A stretch of 64,000 nt of DNA from Cryptomeria japonica (Eukaryota > Streptophyta > Pinopsida > Cupressales > Cupressaceae): assembly GCF_030272615.1 (NCBI RefSeq), contig NC_081410.1, forward strand, positions 188,559,619 through 188,623,618, given 5' to 3'. The notes under the pieces are model-generated. The model was not told where the DNA came from. It saw only the letters and a list, made by a program, of their open reading frames with translations, and did not search any database. A program made the translations under genes and the position numbers. Shown in pieces: positions 10,331 to 21,397 of the stretch. Numbering within the stretch: the first letter of the stretch is position 1; each line of letters begins with the position of its first letter.

Positions 10331-11040
10331 TTTGATAGAGCAGGAGGTAAGATATTGTCATGAAGGTATGTGAAAATGGAACCATATAACTGGGACTCAG
10401 GACCGACAACATATATCATCTCAGTAGGAATGATCTCATATGAAGGAACCAAAAGGCTATCCACCAAGAACTCATAGTGGGTCTCATTTGGAGGTAGATC
10501 AATCAGTGAAGCAATTGTAGCCATGGCATCTGCAGCGTGATTCTGCTCTCTTAGTATCTGCTCAAAATCTATCTTTGTGAAGTGTTGTTTCAGGTCATCC
10601 ACCATTTGTTTGTAAGGCATTAATTTTTCATCTTTTGTTTGGTAATCATCAGTTGCTTGACGGATGACAAGTTGAGAGTCCCCAAAAACACGAAGTTCCT
10701 GAATCTTCCACTGAACTGCGATCCATAATCTAGTTGTTAATGCCTCATATTCTGCTATATTGTTAGTGCAAGGAAATGATAAGCGATATGATTTTGGTAT
10801 AGAATCCCCTTGAGGAGTTATAAAGAGGATGTCAGCTTCTGCCCCATGTTGTGTGTATGAGTCATTGAAGTATAATTGCCATGGCTTTGCATGTGACATT
10901 GTTAAAATAGATTCATCTAGAAACTCTGAACTTAGAGGAACATCATCAATCATGGGAGCATCTGGTAATTGATCTGCGATGGCTTGTCCTTTTATTGATT
11001 TTTTGTCCACATACTCGATGTCGAATTCACTCAGGATCAT
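10331..11040 (-). pseudogene. Second (archaeal-type) RNase H of the Tat element
   Basis: Tat elements carry an extra RNase H between the ordinary RNase H and integrase. Here it is seen as QLYFNDSYT, NNIAEYEALTTRLWIAV, LRVFGDSQLVIRQ and LREQNHAADAMATIASL, at about residues 55-180 of the frame starting at 11040. The usual first motif is FDGS; here FNDS stands in its place, so the first catalytic aspartate may be changed to asparagine, depending on the alignment. The frame is open through the whole domain and continues into the integrase zinc region. Confidence 0.88.
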
Positions 11041-11514
11041 TACCCATTTGCTTAGTCACCCAGTAAGTGTTGCTTTATTGAGAAGGTATTTCAATGGATC
11101 TATCCTTACAACCAACTTAGTCTTATGAGTGAGCATGCAATTTCGTAATTTCTATGAAGCAAAGACCATGGCGAGACATGCATGCTCGATTGGTGTGTAG
11201 TTTAGCTCATATCCCACCAATGTACGATTGATATAGTATACTGCTTTTTCCTTGCCCTTAGCAATTTGTTGTGCTAAGAGTGCCCCTAGTGTTGTTGGAG
11301 TAGCTGATATGCATAGTAACAGAGGCTAATCTAGAATTGGTGGCATCAAAACTGGTGGATTCAGAAGATAATCTTTGAGCATCTGAAAAGCCTGTTGACA
11401 ATTATCATCCCATTTGAATTTGATGTTTTTATGTAGCAGGTGCTGAAAAGGATTACACTTATCTGCAAGTTGTGCTATGAATCTTCGTATAGACTGGAGT
11501 CTTCCCTGTAAGGA
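11041..11514 (-). pseudogene. First RNase H of the Tat element, broken by stops
   Basis: The same frame as RT continues with IRRFIAQLADKCNPFQHLL, FKWDDNCQQAFQMLK, LLLCISATPTTLGALLAQ and GYELNYTPIEHACLAMVF, the classic gypsy RT-connection and RNase H pattern. Four stops interrupt it, near 11513, 11330, 11152 and 11060. Each fits one C-to-T change (CGA to TGA or CAG to TAG). Without them RT, both RNases H and the integrase zinc region form one frame. Confidence 0.88.
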
Positions 11515-13203
11515 TCAAAGTTGACTGATATTTCTTGGTGGTGGCATTTCCAAGATGGCCTTAACTTTTGCCGGATCAGCTTCGATTCCTCTTTTGGATA
11601 CAATGAATCCTAGGAGCTTCCCAGAGGTTACTCCAAAGACATATTTCTTGGGGTTTAATCTTACTTTGTATTTTTCCAATCGATCAAAAATGACTGAAAG
11701 TATGTCCAAATGTGTATTTCTATCTATTGATTTACCCAAGAGATCGTCTACATAATCTTCCATAGTTACGTGCATGAGATCATGAAAGATAGTAGTCATG
11801 GCTCTTTGATATGTTGCACCTGCATTTTTTAGCCCGAAGGGCATGACATTCCAGTAGAAAGTTCCCCAAGGACAAGTGAATGATGTTTTGTGTTGATCCT
11901 CGGGCGTGATCCTTATTTGATTATAACCAGAAAATCCATCCATCAATGATAACATTTCATGACCTGTTGTGAGATCAACGATCAAGTCAATATTTGGTAA
12001 TGGGAAGTCATCCTTTGGACAAGCTTTATTGATGTCTCTGAAATCCGTACATATTTTGATGCTACGATCTGGTTTACTGACAGGCACTAAATTGGAGATC
12101 CATTCAGGATAATCAATTAGGCGTATGAATCCGACATCCAATAATTTCTCAAGTTCTGCTTTGACGAGCAATGCCACTTGTGGATGCATTTTCCTTAATT
12201 TCTGTTTCACTGTGTTTGCCCCCGGTTTGATTGTCAAATGATGCATTACCAAATCCGGATCTAATCCAGGCATATCGGCGTATGACCATGCAAAGTTGAT
12301 TTGTTGTTCTTTGAAGAAACTTATGAATTTTGACCTTTCGGACTCTATCAATGATTGAGCCAAGAATATGTTGTGTGGAACCTCTTCTGTACCAATGTTT
12401 GTTTTGATAGTCTCCTCTACCAACATGGATGACTTTTCCTCATATGATGCTGGGAGAATGTTGAGCCTTCCATCTTCGGGTGCCCTAGAGAGATTTTCGC
12501 CCTCAGATACGTCCTTTCTTTTTAATTTTTTGGGGTCAGATAGCGCCATAGTGTGGTTTTCGCCATAAGACCCTTGGTTTGTTCTTATTTTCACATTTTT
12601 GTGACTGGAAGGTCCAACACCCTCACCAAAATATGCCATGTTGTTGAGTTCTATAGTGTATCCCGCTTTATGGTCCCTAGGGGGAAGATCATTTCGTATG
12701 CCAAGATAGTCAATAACAACTTCATCATTTTGGAATGTGTCAAATTGTGCTAGTCCTTCATGATCCCAATCAATGAGTTGATGGTGAACAAGGGGAAGGC
12801 CCTTAATGTCTTTGAAGTTAGCGGGGCTAAGAGTGAAGATGCAGTTATATTCGGGTACGTCAAGGTAATTATCGAGGTCATCGATGGCACTCTCCTCATC
12901 AGTCTCGATCACGAGCGAATCCAAATTATCATCACTAGTAGCGCATTCTAGGACAGGTGTTCTCATCCTATGTGATTTCAACCTAGAACCTTGAGACAAG
13001 GACTGTGTGGAATCCTCATGGGTTGTTTCTTGACCAACTCTAAACTTTTTATAAAATTCCTCTTCTTCTGTGGGTTCATCTGGCTCTCTGAATGTCTCGG
13101 TGAGCTCGTAGTCACTGGAGGATTTGTCTGAACCCCATTCCCATTCGTTGGAATTTGTGGAATAGCGATCCTCTTGTTGAATTTTGGCAGCTTTGATTTG
13201 CAA
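11515..13203 (-). pseudogene. Tat reverse transcriptase region
   Basis: A 562-codon open frame. The first 300 residues are a poorly conserved acidic linker after protease. RT spans about residues 340-520: KQKLRKMHPQVALLVKAELE, VGFIR, NLVPVSKPDRSIKICTDFRD, PKDDFPLPNIDLIVD, LSLMDGFSGYNQI, FYWNVMPFGLKNAGATYQRA and MEDYVDDLLGKS (active-site YVDD at about 483-486), then KLLGFIVSKRGIE. The RT core looks intact. The frame differs from that of gag-protease, with the shift at about 13.2 kb in a poorly conserved stretch. This could be a true ribosomal frameshift or decay. Confidence 0.95.
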
Positions 13204-14234
13204 GGCTTCTTTGTCTTTTGAGTGTGGACCTTGGAAGTCAGGAAACCAAATCCCTTCGAGCGTTCCCTTTTGAAAGTCAATTCAGGTTGTAAAGGTTCAA
13301 TGATGCCTTCCTTTCGTAACCCAAGAGGGCTTTTTCCATCATACCCAAATTTTTGTAGAATCTTGAAGCCTTTGCCATATTTCTCACATGGTAGATTGAT
13401 GTGATCTTGTGTGTCATCTTCAATGTCTTTATAGAGCATTTTGTATAGATCTTCCTCTTCCAGTTCGCCCCATCTTTGAAAGGTAGTAGGATCCCATTTG
13501 AGTACCATGATGGATACTTGCTTGTTAGGATGTGGTCTTCCATATTCTTTTGGGAAACTCATGACTTGTCGTAAGTACATGGTTTGATTTAAAGTGTATT
13601 CTCCCATGCCTTTGTCCTGAAATTTGCCTTTAAGCTCACCTTGCTTTGATGTCGACGGTTTCAATGAGTCAGGATCAATGTATGTCGAAGAAGGAACAAC
13701 TTCACGATTACTGGGAATGATGGTCTCAGTTTGTGATCTCAGGTTATTGCAATATATGAACGGATTAGGATCACCGTTAACTGTTACCTCGACTCCATTG
13801 TGAGGAAACTTAATGCATTGGTGATATGCCGATGGGACTACCCTCATTTCATGAATCCAAGGACGTCCTAGCAATATATTATAAGTGAGATCTAGATCCA
13901 GGACTTGACAAACCACATCCTTTGTAACTGGCCCAACTCTGAGAGCCAAGGTGACTGTGCCCTTGGACGAACGTTCTTCATCATCATATGCCTTGATGGT
14001 GATTTGATTTGTAGAATTCACAGCTTTATCAGAATATCCCAATTGTTTAATTGTGCTTGATGTACAAATGTTTAGACCAGCTCCTCCATCTATCAGGACT
14101 CATTTTATTCGATGTTTGTGTATGAAGGCTTCAACATGTAGTGGTGCATTATGTGGCTGACTTACGAATGCATCGTCAGCTTCTGTGAATGTAAGGGAAT
14201 GTGGAATGGAAAGGTATCCCACCATGGCTTGAAA
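13204..14234 (-). pseudogene. Tat aspartic protease and linker
   Basis: Protease cleaves the polyprotein. The active-site motif is VLIDGGAGLNIC near 14090 (DGG in place of the usual DSG/DTG, common in this plant group), followed by LGYSDKAVNST, DVVCQVLDLDLTYNILLGRPWIH and a glycine-rich G-patch-like stretch (YGKGFKILQKFGYDGKSPLG) near 13370. The frame is that of gag. One TGA stands immediately before VLIDGG where TGG (W) is expected. Confidence 0.85.
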
Positions 14235-16658
14235 CTAGTCCACATTTAGATCAGTAGGAACGACGGTATCTCTCAAGATTTTGTCAAGAATAGCTTTATG
14301 AGCGGGGGATATGCGTAAGAGCTCAAGTATGGAGATAAGCGCGGGTGTCTTCCCTAACTGTTCTAAAAGGTCATACTCTGGTTTGGTTGATGAAGAAGCG
14401 GTGTTTTTAGTGGAGGCACCTGGAAAAGTGATTTTACCTCGATGGGTTGTAACATGACATTTACAGGTAGGTTCGGAAGAAGATCCAACAGCTTTTAGGA
14501 CAATCTTATGTCGCTGGGTAGTATTCTCAGGAGTTTTGTCCTTGGTGATAATAGTAGAGACATGATTGTCCATCGAGATGTGATTGATGGTTGAATCATA
14601 GTTGTAGGATGCTCTGGTATAGTTGGTTTGATCATCTATGGCTTTAGCTTTTCCCTTGTCATGCTCTGGGAATGACTCCTTAAACATCTCATGTTCTTGA
14701 TTAGATGAGTGTCCCTCTATCTCAATGTCACCTCTATCAATGAGATCTTGTACAATGTTCTTCAGTCGATGACAATTTCCTGTCTTGTGACCCTTTCTCT
14801 TATGAAACTCACAATACTCATCATCATTCCACCAATTTGGTTTAACCTTTGGTTCATATGGAGGAAAATCTGGAATTGTGATTACCTTGTTCGCCACTAG
14901 CTTTTTGAAGACTGACTCAAGTGGTTCTCCCAATGGAGTGTACTTCCTTCATGATCTGGAAGTTGTTTGAGTATTCACTTGATTGTTTGTAGAACTTCAT
15001 CCCGAAAAGATGAATTTGGGTCGCACTGTATTGGCAACAACAACACCATCATTGACTGTGTTCTTATTTTTATTCCAAAATCTTGGCTTGTCTTTTCCTT
15101 TAAAGTCATCTTTGTTTTCTTTGAATATCTTAATGACTCCTTGCTCAATTAGGACCTTTTCTATTGCTAAGCTATTTTCAATGACGTCCTTGAAGGTGGA
15201 CAAACAAGCTTTCCTTAGATCATAGCCAATGTCTTTGCTAACGTTTTGTGTGAACATCTCTACCATTTGTTTTTGTGGAATTTCACAAGAGCATCTGCTA
15301 GCTAGATTCCTCCATCTTTGTAAAAATGATGCAAAAGACTCTCCCTCTTTTTGCTTGGTGTTGCACAAAGTAGTGACTGATATGTCTGTCTCTATATTGT
15401 AGGAGAAATTTTGAATAAATGCCTCTGCTAAGTCACCCCATGACTTAATACCAGGTGGGAGTTGGGAGAACCATTCCATAGCTTGATCACCTAAGCTTTG
15501 TGGGAATAATCTCATCAAATATGTCTCTTCTGAAGCTAATTCAATGCAAGCTGTGAAAAATTGTCTTATGTGTGCCTTAGGATCCCCTTTTCCTCTATAC
15601 TTATCAAATTTAGGCGTCACAAAGTGTGTAGGAAAAGGAGGCATTGGAATGCTCTTGTCAAATGGATAAGGACATATGTCTCTCATTGTGTACATTGGCT
15701 TTGGTGTGTTTATGTCCTCCATTTTCTTTTGTAAGTCCCCGATTTGTTGCTCCAAATTTCTCTTAGGTGGAGATCGACTTCTTGAACCATACCCCATGTT
15801 TGAGGCACCAATTGGAGGAGGAGCATGTTGCATATATGGATGATATTGATCATACACATGTTCATATGGAGGAGTTCTACAGTGATGTTGTGTATATGGA
15901 GCACTTGGTATAGATTCATGTTGAGGAACACCATATCTATTTTGTGCATGTATACCATACTCTACAGGCATGTCATGTTCTACTATGTTGCCCCCAAATT
16001 TGACACGGGGTTTCCTTGTGTCCAAATTTTGAGCATGCCTTTGAATATCCAATTGCTTTGGTGGTTGATCCTTAGCTTGGGTATGCGATTGAGCATATAT
16101 GTCTGCATAAGACTTCCATAATGGTTTGCGAAGGTGAGTATCATATACTTGACCATGTGTATGTGGGACCTCTAGCTTTTGAAACAAAGACGATGGTGAT
16201 TCAGGCACCATATGTGGTCCCCTATTGCCTCCACTATTAGGCCTTCTTTGATCCATGTTGGAGTGAGTTTGTTGCAAAGGCAAATTTTCCATTATTTGAG
16301 ACATGCCAAAATCATGAGGTAGCTTGGCTCCACTTTGTACCATCATTTGTAAGAAGTATTGTCTATCCCTCCTCATTATTTCCTCAACCAATCGATTGAA
16401 ATGGGGATTCATAATGGATTCTTCCACATCTACTGAATGTACTGAAAAGTTGTCCATATTGTCATTGTGGGTATCATTGTTGGTTGTAGTGCCCATGTTC
16501 TCAACATTTGGAATGTTTCTATAGGCATCCATGTCAGGTAATGTAGTATGATCAAAATTGAAAAAGACATCATTGTCATACTCATAGACACTCATGTTTG
16601 CGGACTCTTGAGCCTCTTTAGTTTCTCTCCTAGATTTTTGAAGACGGGTTTCAACCAT
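14235..16658 (-). pseudogene. Tat gag
   Basis: Gag forms the particle shell. The frame opens at 16658 (MVETRLQKSRRETKE). It has a long polar N-terminal region rich in H, P and Q, then the gag core at about residues 350-520 (DPKAHIRQFFTACIELASEE, AMEWFSQLPPGIKSWGDLAEAF, FLQRWRNLASRC). A zinc knuckle of the C-x2-H-x5-H-x4-C type follows near 14810 (YCEFHKRKGHKTGNCHRLK). Three stops in the same frame (14997, about 14950, 14235) each fit CGA to TGA or CAG to TAG. Gag and protease share one frame. Confidence 0.92.
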
Positions 16659-17149
16659 GAACTAGGTATTGATCGAGGTGTGTGAGACTAGATGAAAAAT
16701 GGAAAAAGTATGGAAGACCAAGAGTTGGATGGAATGTAAATGAATCTGAGGTGTACTTGCAATGTCCAAAGTGTAAGACCAAGTATGTATGTAGTAGAGT
16801 AGGTATGACTTCCAAAGAGAGGATAGTTTCTCTTGATGAGGTAAGTTGACCTTGACTCTAAGTAAGACCAACTAAGACCCAAAGGTAAGAAACCTTGATG
16901 AGGGACCACTTAGCAAAGTATTGTTGTATTTAGTGTGTTGACAAAGTATAGTGAGGACAAGCAAGTGACCTTTTGACTCAAGTTTAGACAATTATGAATG
17001 TAAAGGGAGATGTGAAGCAATGATGGACTGTGTGAGACCCAAAGACAGGTTGAATGCTAAATGAAACCTGGAGAAATGACCTAGGAAGCTCAAGAATTCC
17101 AAGACTGACTGTGTTTGTTTGCTGGACTGTAACAATTTTTTCAATTCTG

Positions 17150-17340
17150 AACACAGACGTGCCTGTATACTTCACAGATGCGGTTTCCTGACACAGACGT
17201 GTCTCTGTTCAACACAGACACGCTTCTGAGATTTTTTTGTAAAATGCACTGTTGATTCTGGAAACACATACGTGTTTCTGCCCTTCACAGACGTGGTTAA
17301 ACAGCTTAGATGCGATTATGACAGACATAGACGCGTTTCT
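17150..17340 (-). repeat. Leader array A of the CACAGACGCG motif
   Basis: At least six irregularly spaced copies of ACACAGACGTG, CACAGATGCGG, ACACAGACACG and similar forms occur. Each is the reverse complement of the core of the intron array at 3370-3664. Spacing is about 20-30 bp with one longer gap. Confidence 0.75.
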
Positions 17341-18557
17341 ATAAAATTTGTGCAATTTTTTCCAATCTGTGAAGTCATTTTTGTTGTGACCAAATCTGAC
17401 TATTTGACTGTTTTTCGTGACAAGAGGACACAGTGTTGAAGAAGACCCAATGTTTGTAAGTGTCTAGACTCCAAAATGACTCCAATAAAAAGTGTGTTGT
17501 TTGATGTAAAAAAATGTTTTCCATACACTTGAAGACACAAAAGACACGATGTTTTGTTGTTTGGTCTTGAATGTTTTGAATGTTTAAAATAAGTCAAGCA
17601 CAATTCTTATGGTTGGCCAAGACAATAGTTGTTGATTCCACATGGGGTTTTACCCCCAAGGCTACGCTATTCAGAGAGGATACTTAGATGCTTAACCTCA
17701 CTGGCTCCACCCTCGGCACTCACTTCTCAGGTCAACCAAGCATCAGTCCCCACGAAAACTCCTCGTGGCGAACTTTGTATCTCTACTAAGAACCGTATGT
17801 GTGTGGGCCGCTACCAGAGGTCCGACCTCTTGCCCCAACAACTAGAAGGATTTGGGCTTCTAAAACAAAAAGGTGCTAGTAAGCTCATCCACTCGTGTGG
17901 CCATACATGTGGTACTTTCAGCTCTGTAAATACAAAAGGCTCCTAGCTGGTAGGGGTTACACCCTACAACTGATCAAATAAATTTGATCAAACGGGTTTA
18001 TGGGGAGACATAGTGTCGGTATGAACTAATTAGCACATGTTATCCATAGTTTTCACCATGAATACATTTGTTTATAGTGGTTCGGAAGAGGTGGGTTTTC
18101 CTCGCTACCACTTGGGTCGTTCTCTTCTCACTAGTAGTCCTAATGACCACACAGGAAGACAGGCCCTCTAAAGATTAAACAAAAAGACCCTATTGCTCAA
18201 GACACAAAAGACAATGATTCAATTTTAGTGCACAAATTGAAGTGTTTGCTAGTCTATGAAAACAAGGCACACAATAAAAATCCAAAAACTCTTGCCAAGG
18301 ACCTGCAACAAAAAGTTGTTAGTAGTTTGGGTTGTTTCAAATAATCACCCCTTCTTGCAAGCACACAAGTTAAGTAAATTTTAAGCCCAAAAGACTTTGT
18401 GAAAATAGGGGCCTTCAACCAAACGTTTTGCTTTCAAGACAAGCTGCACCAATTTCGTTAGCTAGATCTGAAAATGTTAGCTCAAAATAAACCAGATCTG
18501 AAACATTAAATGCAAAACTCAAAACTGAATTAATAAACCCCAAAATTTAAAATTGGT

Positions 18558-18820
18558 GAACATAGACGCGGTTACCCCCGACACAGATGCAGTTTTCTGC
18601 CTCAGACGCGGTTCTATGAAACACAGACCCGGCTTGAAAACACAGACGTGGCTAATGAACACAGACGCGGCTAAAAACACCACAGACGCGACTTTAGAAT
18701 ATAAACGCAATTTTTGAAACCTGCAAAATATAAAAATTGCCGATAACACAGACGCGATTTTAGGTGTCGCAGATGCGCCAGAAAATCAAAAACGCAATCT
18801 GAAGGTACGCGGACGCGAGA
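18558..18820 (-). repeat. Leader array B of the CACAGACGCG motif
   Basis: About eleven copies occur, for example GAACACAGACGCGGCT near 18660, at 18-30 bp spacing, immediately inside the 5' LTR and PBS. The motif is again the reverse complement of the left-end array, so both orientations are present in one genomic transcript. Confidence 0.8.
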
Positions 18821-18911
18821 ATATCAAAATGTTGTCAAAAACGTCAGATCTACAACTTCAAAAACATAAAATCTGCAACAGGGAGGTTAAATGCAAAAAG
18901 GGACAAGAGTC

Positions 18912-18929
18912 CCACCAGGCATGCCAAAA
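18912..18929 (-). other. Primer-binding site of the Tat element
   Basis: Next to the 5' LTR the minus strand reads TGGCATGCCTGGTGGGAC. The TGG start fits a tRNA 3' end (CCA), but I cannot name the tRNA with certainty. Confidence 0.6.
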
Positions 18930-19703
18930 TGTATATGGTGAAAATGGATAACAATAATAACAAAGTTGAAAGGCTAAATGAATTCAACCACAAAACCCTA
19001 GTCTAACAACAACAAAGATCCACCATAACATATGAAGATTACCTAAGACAATGCAAATCAAATGAAATCACAAAGATTATACCATTACATGTCCAATAGG
19101 GTTTGGATCTCCATTCTTCCTATCTCCATTGATCTTGCTTGATATATTTGCTCTCAGATTTTATGTGCACAAGAGCTCAACAAAGAACGGAATGTGGTTG
19201 CAAGTAGGATCGTAGCCTAGTCAAGTGCATAGATTGATTAGCTAGGTTGATTAGGATTTGATAATGAAGGAAGCATCTCCTTATATAGAAGACACTATAA
19301 GAAATGGAGGGATAAGATTAAGAGGTGTAAAAGGAGGTTGGCTATGATTAGAGGGTAGGTAGAGAAAATTATAAAATAATGAAAGGGGGAGGTAGTGTAG
19401 GAATTAAGAGATGAATGACATGTGTCATGTGTAGAAAAAGCTAATGAATTAATTAAATAAATAGAGATTTATTTAATTAATAGAAGAAATGAGATAATTA
19501 AATAAATAAAATATTTATTTAATTTAGGAAATGATAATTTAAATAAATAAAGGTATTTATTTAAATGAGAAATAAGGCTAGAAGAAGATAAATGAATTAA
19601 TTAAATAAATAAAGATTTATTTAATTAATAGAAGAATTATTCTTAGATAATTAAATAAATAAAATATTTATTTAATTAGGCTGGACAATTTTAGGTGTCT
19701 ACA
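18930..19703 (-). repeat. 5' LTR of the Tat element
   Basis: This 774-bp LTR is the partner of 2084-2840. By eye about a dozen substitutions separate them, several of them C/T or G/A. The right end is followed by the target copy AGTAT at 19704-19708 and then by LINE-A coding sequence. Confidence 0.95.
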
Positions 19704-19977
19704 AGTATGGGATTTGTTTCAGTCATGGCCTACTCTATTTACCTCCTCCACTTTTTCTTGTATTTGGCACATCATCTCAGCAATAGTCGTTTGGTCCATC
19801 TGGTGGGAAAGAAATAAAAGTCTTTAGGAAAATGTCTTTGACCATTTATAAAGTTTTGGAAGTTATAGAGAAATCAGTTTTGGAACTAGTTATTGTTCAT
19901 GTTCAATCCTATTTTAACATTTCTCCATTATTTTCATCATGGGACTCTTCCATTATCAAAAATTGGAAGCATATTTT
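19704..19977 (+). mobile_element. LINE-A, second segment
   Basis: LINE-A resumes with the end of its zf-RVT region: VWDLFQSWPTLF, then WHIISAIVVWSIWWERNKSL, ending near 19822 in a TAG. The spacer toward RNase H follows. The segment ends at ATTTT (19973-19977), the target copy of the next insertion. Its continuation lies at 27651. Confidence 0.92.
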
Positions 19978-21117
19978 TGATGAATACTAAGAAGGGGGGG
20001 GATGAATTAGTATACCAATAAATATTGAACTTAAACACTTAAACAGTTCAGCAATAAACCAGTATAATAGTTTTACCAACAAACCAGTTAACACAAATGC
20101 AAACCAAACAACAAATAAGGCATTCACCCACAAAAGCACAATCACCATAAAACAATAGATTTTGATGTGGAAACCCAAATGGGAAAAACCACAGTGAGAT
20201 GAAACTAACAAGTAACTATCTACCAAATAGTGACCAGACCGGTTAAGGTCATACAATGTTCTTTACCAAAACATATCCTGTTAGGAATCTCAATCTCTAT
20301 TAGGAGATAAGTCTGATTAAAGACTACCTTGTGAGAGGATTTCAGATCCACAGATGTGAACCACCTTGTTAGAGGATTTACAAAGGCTTTTATGGGCCTA
20401 CCCAATTAAGGGTTTCAGACTTGTCGAAGATGTGAGTAATCAACAAGTGAATGATCTAGCAAATAACACAGTCTACTTGGTTAGATCCATTATAGCTCAT
20501 TGCTAATGCATTTCAGTATTACTTCAGTCTTCAGTAAATCCACACTTTGTTACAGCACACAGACTTGATCTTCTCTTCTAAGATCGCACATACAAAAACT
20601 CATCAATCACCAAAAACCCTAACAACTACCACACCTAAAACCCTAGACATGATGTCCTTATAAAGAAATCTGATTTCATGTCAGTCCAATAGGATTACAT
20701 TGCAAGTTCCTAGGTTCATTGCATCTAGACACATTTGGTAACATGACACAAAATCACCATCAAAGTGTCAGTGGATGGTAACTCATCACAAAAATACCGG
20801 TTGGTAACTCATCATAGAGTATTACCGGTTCAAATATTAAACCAATTACCAGTTATAAAAAATGAAGACTGGGAAAATGATAGCTATCGCTTCAGTTCCT
20901 TCGTACCGATTGAGATCCTCGAACTGCTTGAGGTCTTCATACCACTTGGGATCGGTAAACACTTTCTGCAAAACACCAATAGTCTAAAGACTATAATACA
21001 TAATACTAGTTTGGAACACATACTGGTTGAGCATAACTTATACATACAAAAAGTGATCTCAAAGCAAGTGTGTGTCAATCAATGACAATCACAACATCAT
21101 TATCAAAAATGCCAACA
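19978..21117 (-). repeat. 3' LTR of the pol-less element
   Basis: This 1140-bp LTR begins TGATGAATACTAAG with a G run and ends AAAAATGCCAACA on the + strand. It is closely similar to 26500-27650; the larger differences are small gaps and A/G or C/T changes. Confidence 0.94.
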
Positions 21118-21140
21118 ATCTCCCCCTTTGGCATTGATGG
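21118..21140 (-). other. Polypurine tract of the pol-less element
   Basis: On the minus strand the 3' LTR is preceded by CAATGCCAAAGGGGGAGAT. The same 19 bases precede the 3' LTRs of copia-C, -D and -E. Confidence 0.85.
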
Positions 21141-21397
21141 CAACACTTAGGAAAAATTTTGACATCTAAGTGTTTTACAACAAAAATATGCCATAATCAA
21201 AAATTACTCCCCCTAAGCATATACACTACCCCTTTTGCAGAAAATACAATGTATACTACTCCCTTACAAAGATAAACATGAAAGTATACATAACATGCAT
21301 CAAAATTTTAAATATAGAATACTACTCCCCCTTTGCCAACAATGACAAAGTACAGTTGAATAACCCTTGTTACCATTATCATTAAAATCATAAGAGT

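Larger units (their letters stand above)
16659..18929 (-). other. Long 5' leader of the Tat element
   Basis: About 2.3 kb lies between the 5' LTR and gag. It contains two arrays of the CACAGACGCG motif and a GC-richer block at 17629-17946. That block is open on the + strand for 105 codons and is rich in CC, GG and CTC words, but I cannot match it to a known protein or RNA. The rest is AT-rich. Long leaders are usual for Tat elements. Confidence 0.6.
2084..19703 (-). mobile_element. Ty3/gypsy LTR retrotransposon of the Tat type, 17.6 kb, complete boundaries
   Basis: Two direct LTRs (2084-2840 and 18930-19703) begin TGTAGACACC and end in ...TATACA when read on the minus strand. The flanking TSD AGTAT is perfect. 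Order on the minus strand is 5' LTR, long leader, gag, protease, RT, RNase H, second RNase H, integrase, a 6.3-kb 3' region with an antisense gene, PPT, 3' LTR. The second RNase H and the antisense extra gene are hallmarks of the Tat group. By eye the LTRs differ by about a dozen substitutions and one 17-bp gap, so the insertion is fairly young although its genes are already broken. It sits inside LINE-A and carries a solo LTR at 6033-7479. Confidence 0.95.

Noticed and set aside
12368-12951. Several + strand frames of 60-66 codons within the Tat pol region
   Set aside because: They are shadows of the minus-strand RT frame with no motif of their own.
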